Assembly (NCBI RefSeq): GCF_001026905.1
Contig: NZ_LAQL01000007.1
Location: 186,001-250,000 of the forward strand
Source: Kiloniella spongiae
GTDB lineage: Bacteria; Pseudomonadota; Alphaproteobacteria; Kiloniellales; Kiloniellaceae
Reading direction: 5' to 3'
Length of the DNA stretch: 64,000 nucleotides
Shown piece after piece: positions 57,513 through 64,000 of the stretch. The notes beneath the pieces were generated by a model. It saw nothing but the letters and a program-made list of their open reading frames with translations. It searched no databases and was not told the origin of the DNA. The position numbers and the translations under genes are program-made. Each line of letters begins with the position of its first letter. Positions within the stretch are counted from its first letter, which is position 1.

Positions 57513-59372
57513 CTAAAGCTTCCCAGCTTTGAGGTTCTCTTGTTTTTCTTCCAATTCCAGCCAGCGTTCTTCAGATGCTTCAAGTTCGCTTTGTGTTTTT
57601 TCAAGAAGTTTACTGGCTTCCTGAAAACGTTCCGGTTTTTTACTGTAGAGTTCCGGATCAGCCATTTCCACCTGAAGTTTTTCAGATTGCTCGGTTAGTT
57701 TTTCGATTATACCCGGTAATGAGTCGAGTTCCCGCTGTTCTTTGTACCCCAGCTTTGCAGAAGATTTTGCCCGCGGAGCGCTTTCTTTTTTGGATGTTTT
57801 GGATTTTCCTGAAGCTTTTTCAGATGAAGTGCCCGATACATCAGCTGCGTTATTGCTGAGCGCTTTCTGAGCACGGTAATCACTATAACCACCAGCGTAT
57901 TCGATAACGGTACCATCGCCTTCAACAACATAAATAGCTGTAGCAAGTCGATCGAGAAAATCGCGATCGTGGCTTACGAGTAAAAGTGTACCGTCATATT
58001 CATCAAGTACCTCGACCAATAGGTCAAGAGTATCCATGTCCAGATCGTTGGTAGGCTCGTCGAGGATGAGCAAGTTACTTGCCTGGGCAAACATACGGGC
58101 AAGTAACAGGCGGTTCTTTTCACCACCTGACAGGGTGTAAACGGGTTGACGGACTTGACCGTCGTCGAACAGGAAGTCTTTCAGGTAGCTAACAACATGT
58201 TTTTGTTGTCCGCGTACCATGATGGAATCTCCGCCACCGGGGGACATGGTTTCCCAAAGGGTGCTGTTCGGGTCAAGATCTTCACGCTTTTGATCAAAGT
58301 AGAGCATGGTCAGGTTTGTGCCCAGATCGACCTTGCCTGTGTCGGGTTCTATTTTCTCGACTAGCATTTTGACAAGGGTGGATTTCCCGGCACCGTTGGG
58401 GCCGACGATGCCAATACGATCACCGCGTTTTACCTTAGTACTGAAATCTTTGATGATTTCGCGAGTTCCGCCATCGGCCAAGGGATAGGATTTACTGATA
58501 TTTTCGGCGGTGATGACCTTGTCGCCGCCGGTATCAAGCGTTTCTACCTGAAGCTTGGCTGTTCCCGGACCTTTCATCCATTCCGCGCGCTTTTGTCTGA
58601 GATCTTGCAAGTTCCGCAAACGGCCCATGTTGCGTTTGCGTCGCCCGGTTACGCCGCGTTGGAGCCAATGTTCTTCCCGGACAATTTTTCGTTTAAGGCG
58701 ATGGAATTCCTGTTCCTCGTTTTCACGCATTTCTTCGGCCCAGGCTTCGTAATGTTCGAAACCTTTACCAAGTCGGTGGATGGTGCCGCGGTCCAACCAA
58801 AATGTCTGACGCGTGAGGTGATTGAGGAAGGCTCTGTCATGGCTGATAACCATCAGGGCACCACGGAAGTTTTTAAGTTCTTCTTCCAGCCACTGTATCG
58901 TTGGGAGGTCCAGGTGGTTGGTTGGCTCATCCATCAAGAGAACTTCCGGATCACTGATCAATGCCCGTGCCAATGCGGCACGACGGCCTTCGCCACCGGA
59001 CAGTTCGGTTAACCGTCTGTCGCCGGGGAGATTGACGTGATTGAGCATGGCATCGACCAGATAGTCTGCTTCGCCTGCATCTGGACGCAACCCGGCTTTT
59101 ACATGTTCAAAGACCGTTTCATCCTGATTGAAGACCGGGTCTTGTGGCAGATAAGCAACGGTTACACCGGGTTGAATAAAGCGTTGCCCTTCGTCCAGTT
59201 CCTGTTGCCCGGACATAATTTTTAACAGCGTGGATTTACCAGTACCGTTTCGGCCAACCAGACAGGCTTTTTCACCGCGAGCTAAACCGAAAGTAAGATC
59301 TTGAAAGAGCGTTTTTGTACCAAAACGCAATCCGGCGCTATTGAGAGCGACAAGATGAGAAGGAGGCGCCAT
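57513..59372 (-). CDS. uup: ABC-F ATPase Uup
   Basis: 619 residues. Two ATPase domains: Walker A GRNGTGKST and GPNGAGKST, signatures LSGGEGRRAAL and LSGGEKNRLLL, and DEPTNHLD / DEPTNDLD. A Uup-type C-terminal region follows: a Ser/Lys-rich linker (about 530-560) and a coiled-coil domain (LGYKEQRELDSLPGIIEKLTE onward). Uup affects ribosome function and precise transposon excision in other bacteria. It is on the same strand as djlA, 14 nt after it. Confidence 0.93.
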   Translation of the reverse strand: MAPPSHLVALNSAGLRFGTKTLFQDLTFGLARGEKACLVGRNGTGKSTLLKIMSGQQELDEGQRFIQPGVTVAYLPQDPVFNQDETVFEHVKAGLRPDAGEADYLVDAMLNHVNLPGDRRLTELSGGEGRRAALARALISDPEVLLMDEPTNHLDLPTIQWLEEELKNFRGALMVISHDRAFLNHLTRQTFWLDRGTIHRLGKGFEHYEAWAEEMRENEEQEFHRLKRKIVREEHWLQRGVTGRRKRNMGRLRNLQDLRQKRAEWMKGPGTAKLQVETLDTGGDKVITAENISKSYPLADGGTREIIKDFSTKVKRGDRIGIVGPNGAGKSTLVKMLVEKIEPDTGKVDLGTNLTMLYFDQKREDLDPNSTLWETMSPGGGDSIMVRGQQKHVVSYLKDFLFDDGQVRQPVYTLSGGEKNRLLLARMFAQASNLLILDEPTNDLDMDTLDLLVEVLDEYDGTLLLVSHDRDFLDRLATAIYVVEGDGTVIEYAGGYSDYRAQKALSNNAADVSGTSSEKASGKSKTSKKESAPRAKSSAKLGYKEQRELDSLPGIIEKLTEQSEKLQVEMADPELYSKKPERFQEASKLLEKTQSELEASEERWLELEEKQENLKAGKL

Positions 59373-59386
59373 TTTGTTTTTAATTC

Positions 59387-60112
59387 TTAGCTTCTGAGTT
59401 GTTTGATTTGATCGTAAGCAGCATTGATAGCAGCAAGTTTTTCATTTGCAAGATCAACAAATTCTTGCGGCATACCCTGCGCGACAAGTTTGTCTGGATG
59501 ATTTTCGATAACCAGTTTGCGGTGAGCAGTTTTAATCTCTTGATCGCTGCTTTCGCGGGTAATGCCGAGAATCTTATAAGGATCTGATTTGTCAGCTCCT
59601 ATATTGGATGCGTGCAAGCGGTCCCACTGGGTTTCGTTGAAGCCAAAGATTTCCGCGACACGCTGCAGATAGGTAACTTCTTCTGGGGAAACGTTGCCAT
59701 CAGCTTTAGCGATGTGGAACAGTCCGTTCAAGAGCTCTTCCAGAACGGCAGGATTGTCTTTGAAGGTTCGGCCAATCTGGTTTGCATAGGGCTCAAAACC
59801 CTCGGCATCTTGACGTGCACGGTCAAAAAGGCGGCCAACATTTTTCATTTCTTCAGGTGGAATTCGGAAAACCTGTTTAAAGGCAGCGACTTCATCCTTG
59901 GTTACGACACCGTCAGCTTTGGCCATTTTTGCACCAAGGACGATCACCCCAATTGTAAAGGTGATCTGCTTGGTGCTGTCGGTACCTTCCTCTTCTGTTT
60001 CCGAGCGCATACGATCAACCGCATGTCCTGCCATGGCACCCAAAAATGCACCAATAGGTCCGCCAAGTGCGAAACCGGCTGCTCCGCCAACAATTTTTCC
60101 CCAGATACTCAT
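59387..60112 (-). CDS. djlA: DjlA-like TerB-DnaJ co-chaperone
   Basis: 241 residues. The N terminus is a glycine-zipper hydrophobic stretch (IVGGAAGFALGGPIGAFLGA) likely to insert in the membrane; a TerB domain (about 50-165) and a C-terminal J domain (DPYKILGITRESSDQEIKTA, with HPD intact in ENHPDK) follow. DjlA-type proteins stimulate DnaK ATPase at the inner membrane. In related alphaproteobacteria this gene often lies next to the AmpD-like gene; here three genes and a LysR regulator separate them. Confidence 0.9.
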   Translation of the reverse strand: MSIWGKIVGGAAGFALGGPIGAFLGAMAGHAVDRMRSETEEEGTDSTKQITFTIGVIVLGAKMAKADGVVTKDEVAAFKQVFRIPPEEMKNVGRLFDRARQDAEGFEPYANQIGRTFKDNPAVLEELLNGLFHIAKADGNVSPEEVTYLQRVAEIFGFNETQWDRLHASNIGADKSDPYKILGITRESSDQEIKTAHRKLVIENHPDKLVAQGMPQEFVDLANEKLAAINAAYDQIKQLRS

Positions 60113-60240
60113 TGTCTGCTTATTATGCCCTTGTCTGTCCAGTGTTTGTCTTAGAGGCTTAGTCCTTATTCAAAAGGACATCTGAAAAGTACCGTAATAT
60201 AACTCTTTTGCACTAGCTTGCCACTGCCTGAGAGTCAATC

Positions 60241-60314
60241 CCTCTGATCTTTGGTCCCTGACCTCTGATCCAGTGACCTCTGATCCAGTGACTTCTGGTC
60301 CTGTGGTCTCTGAG
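60241..60314. repeat. 15-bp tandem repeat array
   Basis: Two identical copies of GACCTCTGATCCAGT (60260 and 60275), a variant GACTTCTGGTCCTGT (60290), a partial fourth (from 60305) and a diverged copy before (from 60241). The array lies in the 288-bp gap between djlA and the DUF3750 gene, upstream of djlA. No coding frame explains it; the rest of the gap shows nothing else. Confidence 0.85.
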
Positions 60315-60400
60315 AAGTGCAAACCAAAGTTATACAATTCAAGCAAGAGCGAAATTATGGCACTAATTCGTTCATGTGAAAATCATATCAAGGCTTTTTG

Positions 60401-61192
60401 TCAATTTTGAGATTGGGATGCAGAGGAGCTTTCGATGAAGCCAACTTTACCAATGCCGGGCAAGCGAAGGGCAATGTTGTTTGGGTCAACGCCTACGTTT
60501 AGGCCAAGGATGTTGATTTCCAACCCTTCTTCTTTGGCGAGTGTAACGCCCAATAATCCGTAGAGGGATAGTAGCATGCCAGTGTTACTCGGGGCGTCGG
60601 CAAGGAAGTTATCTTCTGCATCCAGATAATCTTTCCCAATGGCTGTTGGAGGGAGATCTGCGTTCAAAGAAGAAACTTGTCTGATGACATGGGCTGTGAA
60701 GGTATTGGAATTGGGGCCGGGCCAAGCTTTATATTGATCTGCAAAGCGGTAGGTATTCGCAGCATTTATTATTTCAGGAATAATTTTAGCGGCCTGTTTG
60801 CCACGAAGGTCATAGTAAATTTCTGGTTTAGATCCAAACCAGTTTCTGTCCGGCCATCCCGTCGATATAGATATAACAGGTAATCCCCGGTGGTGGCGCC
60901 AGCCAATGACTTCCAGTCGTGTGTATTCGCGGGCATTCTTTTCTTTAAAGGCAACCCAAGTGTGAATAGCAAACGCGCCACGCCAGTTAAAGGTCCGTGC
61001 GCCATAGATTTGAACGATTGCTTCGTGATTGAGCACAGGATCAGGAGCGATACCAGCCCTGTCATGATTAGCTTTGTTCCAAGAGGTCGTAAGGTCAATC
61101 TGCCCAGTAATAAGGACAAAAAACGGCCCCATAAGCAACACCATTAGTGTTATTGATGTTAAGCGTCTTATCGACCCAAATAAATATTTCAT
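60401..61192 (-). CDS. DUF3750 family protein
   Basis: 263 residues. An N-terminal hydrophobic segment (SITLMVLLMGPFFVLITG) is a signal anchor or uncleaved signal. The domain carries the DUF3750 blocks: AIHTWVAFKEKNAREYTRLE, PDRNWFGSKPEIYYDLRG, WPGPNSNTFTAHVIR and LPPTAIGKDYL. The WPGPNSNTF motif with the preceding conserved His suggests a papain-like or NlpC-like catalytic arrangement, but no enzyme activity is known to me. It acts at the envelope. Confidence 0.85.
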   Translation of the reverse strand: MKYLFGSIRRLTSITLMVLLMGPFFVLITGQIDLTTSWNKANHDRAGIAPDPVLNHEAIVQIYGARTFNWRGAFAIHTWVAFKEKNAREYTRLEVIGWRHHRGLPVISISTGWPDRNWFGSKPEIYYDLRGKQAAKIIPEIINAANTYRFADQYKAWPGPNSNTFTAHVIRQVSSLNADLPPTAIGKDYLDAEDNFLADAPSNTGMLLSLYGLLGVTLAKEEGLEINILGLNVGVDPNNIALRLPGIGKVGFIESSSASQSQN

Positions 61193-61274
61193 GCGCTATC
61201 CCTAAACAAACAATAGGGCATTCATGTGGCATATGATCAAAGAAAACTATATCACATAGCTGTGATGAGGTCGT

Positions 61275-62018
61275 TCATCCAAGCTGTTTTATGGGGGAAA
61301 TTCCTTCGGTTTTAGATTCTTGAGCGTTTAAACTTTTTATAATGTCAGCATATTCTTTGATGGCTTCGTGGCCTTTTGGGGAAAGCTCGTATATTCCTCT
61401 GTCAACGCGAATGAACCAGCCGTAAACATCGCGCTGTAGTATCGCAGCTGTTTTCTCTACTTGCGTGCTCTTTCTGATATTTGCAACCTTTGCTTTTTGA
61501 TGCCGATGCAGATAGTTCGCACAGCGCAGGGCGTCTTGACGATAGGCTGTAATGATTGGTCGTTTATTCGTACCTCCTTCGTTTGGATCTCCTACCCGCC
61601 GTTCAAACTCTTGAAGGAGTAACCCCTGGCGACGTTTGTTTTTCCGGGGTTGGTAGGGGCCGGGGTCTGCGTGAACCTGAATGTCTGTTGGCTTATTATC
61701 GCCCATACGTACTGTTATGAGGCCCAGCCCTAAACGACGGCAGAGCTTGATGATATCCTTTTGCTGGCGGAACCAGGGATTACTTCTCTTTAGCTTGTGA
61801 GGAATGGCAAAGGCTATATAGACGTCATCACTCAAAGCCTGTCGATCAATGCCTTGGAAAAGGAGCGTCAGGTTAAATCCGGTTTTGAGCTCAACGATAA
61901 CAGGTGTTTCATTGCCGCGTACAGCAATGACATCGCATCCTTTGATTTCCGATTTTACTTCATATCCCTGATTTTCAAGATATGCCTTTACTGGTGGATA
62001 TAGCTCTGTTTCGCGCAA
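61275..62018 (-). CDS. DUF2161 protein, PD-(D/E)XK nuclease-like
   Basis: 247 residues. The N-terminal half has the order ETELYPPVKAYLENQGY, CDVIAV, VIVELKTGFN, which fits the PD-(D/E)XK catalytic arrangement (Asp, then ExK). DUF2161 is sometimes annotated as a phosphodiesterase. The C-terminal half (from about 125) is basic and helical (RKNKRRQGLLLQEFERR, then a winged-helix-like stretch ending GWFIRVDRGIYELSPKG). The role is unknown; DNA repair or processing is plausible. Monocistronic, divergent from the flavoprotein gene. Confidence 0.82.
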   Translation of the reverse strand: MRETELYPPVKAYLENQGYEVKSEIKGCDVIAVRGNETPVIVELKTGFNLTLLFQGIDRQALSDDVYIAFAIPHKLKRSNPWFRQQKDIIKLCRRLGLGLITVRMGDNKPTDIQVHADPGPYQPRKNKRRQGLLLQEFERRVGDPNEGGTNKRPIITAYRQDALRCANYLHRHQKAKVANIRKSTQVEKTAAILQRDVYGWFIRVDRGIYELSPKGHEAIKEYADIIKSLNAQESKTEGISPIKQLG

Positions 62019-62187
62019 AGGATGCTCTTGCCTCTATGAAGTTAAAATAAATACACCTGTCAGGTGGCTGATGATTTCCGTCCATGGTAGGGTAATCATC
62101 TCATAATGTTAGTCCAGCATGATTTGTTTTCGATTTTGCTTTCTTCGGGACGTTAAGTCCGATCTTCATAATTTCGCAGGTGGTTGT

Positions 62188-63579
62188 ATGAGGAATAGAG
62201 TACGTCTTAATGATAGTTTGAAGGATTCTCTGGTTCAAATTCTGGGTGATAGGCTGGATTTTTCGACTGGGATTTGTGAGCGACACGGTAAAGGTGAGTC
62301 TCATCATCCTGTGATGCCGCCAGAGGCAGTTGCCTTCGTTCGTTCAACCGAAGAAGTTTCTGCCATTATGAAGTTGTGTTACGAACATGATTGTCCTGTT
62401 GTACCTTTTGGTGCAGGCACATCCCTAGAGGGACATGTCGCCGCCGTGGCCGGTGGGCTTTGTATTGATCTTTCAGAAATGGGAAATATTCTGGAAGTAA
62501 ATGATGAGGATCTGGATTGTCGGGTCGAGGCTGGTGTAACTCGTAAGCAGATTAATCATCATCTGCGGGATATGGGATTGTTTTTTCCAATTGATCCCGG
62601 GGCGGATGCATCCCTTGGCGGAATGGCTGCGACCCGTGCTTCGGGTACTAATGCAGTGCGTTATGGCACGATGCGCGATAATGTTCTTGGCCTAACTGTT
62701 GTTCTGCCTGATGGGGAAGTTATTCGCACTGGTGGACGGGCGCGCAAGTCTTCTGCGGGTTACGATCTTACAAGACTTATGGTGGGGTCAGAGGGAACAC
62801 TGGGTATTATTACAGAGTTACAGTTAAGGCTTTATGGTATTCCAGAGGCGATTTCATCTGCGGTCTGCTCTTTTGGTAATCTCGAGGCTGCTGTGGATGC
62901 GGTAATGCTGATCGTACAAACGGGTATTCCCGTGGCGCGGATTGAATTGCTGGATGATGTGCAGATGGATGCGGTTAATCGCTATTCCAAACTGAATTAT
63001 GCTGTTTTACCAACCCTTTTCTTTGAATTTCACGGAACACCTGCGGGTGTGGCCGAACAAGCCGAGCAGGTGGGCGAGATTATCAAAGACTATGGAGGCG
63101 GTGATTTCCAGTGGGCTTCGGAGCAGGAAGATCGCAATAAACTTTGGCAAGCACGGCATGATGCTTATTACGCCAGTATCAACTTGCGATCAGATTGTGA
63201 GGGGTGGCCAACGGATGTCTGTGTCCCCGTTTCTAAGCTTTCAGAGTGTATTCTTGAAACACGTAAGTTGATTGACGAAGCTGAACTGGTTGCCCCGATT
63301 ATCGGGCATGTGGGCGACGGAAACTTTCATGTGCTTTTTATTGTAGATCCTGAGAATCAGAATGAAATGGAGAGTGCGGCACATGTTAACAAAGCTATGG
63401 TGGATATGGCGATAGGCTTTGGGGGGACCTGTACGGGCGAGCATGGCATTGGTATGGGAAAGAAAAAATATTTGATAAAAGAGCACGGCGATAATGCTGT
63501 TGCTGTTATGCGTAAAATTAAAAACGCTCTCGATCCCAAGGGACTTTTAAATCCTGGAAAAGTTGTTCCCGAGATTTGA
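62188..63579 (+). CDS. FAD-linked oxidase, D-lactate dehydrogenase/glycolate oxidase GlcD-like
   Basis: 463 residues. FAD_binding_4 domain with VPFGAGTSLEGHVAAVAGG, PIDPGADASLGGMAATRASG, VGSEGTLGIITELQLRL, and a C-terminal FAD-oxidase cap with HVGDGNFHVLFI (catalytic His) and GTCTGEHGIGMGKKKYL. It resembles mitochondrial-type D-lactate dehydrogenase (LDHD/Dld), which oxidises D-lactate or other D-2-hydroxy acids. No GlcE/GlcF partner genes are here. ATG 62188 has AGGTGG 4 nt upstream; the frame is open to 62119 but that part is not family-like. Confidence 0.9.
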   Translation: MRNRVRLNDSLKDSLVQILGDRLDFSTGICERHGKGESHHPVMPPEAVAFVRSTEEVSAIMKLCYEHDCPVVPFGAGTSLEGHVAAVAGGLCIDLSEMGNILEVNDEDLDCRVEAGVTRKQINHHLRDMGLFFPIDPGADASLGGMAATRASGTNAVRYGTMRDNVLGLTVVLPDGEVIRTGGRARKSSAGYDLTRLMVGSEGTLGIITELQLRLYGIPEAISSAVCSFGNLEAAVDAVMLIVQTGIPVARIELLDDVQMDAVNRYSKLNYAVLPTLFFEFHGTPAGVAEQAEQVGEIIKDYGGGDFQWASEQEDRNKLWQARHDAYYASINLRSDCEGWPTDVCVPVSKLSECILETRKLIDEAELVAPIIGHVGDGNFHVLFIVDPENQNEMESAAHVNKAMVDMAIGFGGTCTGEHGIGMGKKKYLIKEHGDNAVAVMRKIKNALDPKGLLNPGKVVPEI

Positions 63580-64000
63580 TATTTTTTATCTGCTGAGGAA
63601 CTAGGATTTTGAGGTTAGCGTGATGTTAGAGTGTTTGTTGAGTTACCTAAGTTATTTAGGTTGTTGCATGTTTTGTATTAAAATTTGAAAGTTGACGATT
63701 TTAAAGATGAAAATGTCGCAATTGAATGAAAAATAAGTCATTATGTCTCAATCGTTCATGTTAATGTCACATCTATTCATGACAGTGTTCGGTTCGTGGG
63801 TCATCGTAGTTCTGGTAAAGGCATAAAGCTGAATTGATAATAATCCTCACTTAAGAAGGATACTGTTTTAGAAAAGCGTTTTTCTAAAATTATTCAGTAA
63901 AAGTAGTACAACGTTTGTTTGTGCTAATAAATGGGAGGCAAGGCTTGGTCAGCAAGTCGGATAAGATAAATCCAGCCATATAAAGTTAAGTGAAAACGAT
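63580..64000. other. Right-end intergenic region with inverted repeats
   Basis: 421 bp without a convincing gene. The best structure is a perfect 10-bp inverted repeat TTTTAGAAAA (63866-63875) / TTTTCTAAAA (63880-63889) with loop GCGT; it lacks a T run, so it may be an operator. A 6-bp repeat ACCTAA/TTAGGT lies at 63645-63661. Short direct repeats of TTCATG at about 63745 and 63775 are also present. The next gene is beyond the window. Confidence 0.45.

Overview
The window looks like a chromosomal segment of a marine alphaproteobacterium of moderate GC, probably Rhodospirillales in the broad sense (genus not determinable). The pointers are an FtsZ tail ending in IPAFLRRQ-type residues, the full division and cell wall (dcw) cluster followed by lpxC, bamD, recN and ligA, a stand-alone mlaA-mlaC pair, a DUF1127 protein, an SLC5-histidine kinase fusion and an alphaproteobacterial-style RNase P RNA next to an AmpD-like amidase. 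I saw no tRNA or rRNA gene, CRISPR array, transposase or prophage.

Layout. 1-14.4 kb: a CbrA-like transporter-kinase (cut by the left edge), EttA, the MlaA/MlaC lipid transport pair, a hotdog thioesterase, a secreted pentapeptide-repeat protein, a ClC-CBS chloride transporter, an AstE/AspA-type deacylase, UvrD/PcrA helicase and PrmA. 14.4-23.3 kb: a variable stretch with a DUF1127 protein, aminopeptidase P, a GcvA-type LysR regulator, an Asp-nucleophile alpha/beta hydrolase, a DMT exporter, an AraC regulator and a chemoreceptor fused to a PilZ domain. 23.5-48.2 kb: one long minus-strand block read mraZ-rsmH-ftsL-ftsI-murE-murF-mraY-murD-ftsW-murG-murC-murB-ddl-ftsQ-ftsA-ftsZ-lpxC-bamD-recN-ligA, with many ATGA or TAATG overlaps. 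It makes peptidoglycan precursors and the divisome, then lipid A and outer-membrane assembly parts.

48.2-54.7 kb: upstream of mraZ lies a very regular array of TGGGN boxes with 10-bp period, the expected MraZ operator. Then comes a plus-strand cassette of an Lrp/AsnC regulator, a DmdA-like (DMSP demethylase-like) GcvT-family protein, an OsmC protein, a crotonase-fold protein lacking both catalytic glutamates and an acyl-CoA ligase. It faces rnpB, whose probable promoter overlaps the stop codon of the upstream AmpD-like gene. In related alphaproteobacteria djlA, an ampD-like gene, rnpB and mraZ tend to be neighbours, so this cassette and a second set (LysR, FAD oxidoreductase, small membrane protein, Uup) look like insertions into a conserved block.

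54.7-64 kb: a LysR gene coupled to ampD, an LhgO-like oxidoreductase, Uup, a TerB-DnaJ protein, a 15-bp tandem repeat array, a DUF3750 protein, a DUF2161 nuclease-like protein and a GlcD/D-lactate dehydrogenase-like flavoprotein.

The most interesting features are the DmdA-like cassette, with a pair of mutually exclusive hairpins around the dmdA-like start codon, the MraZ operator array, and the PilZ chemoreceptor.
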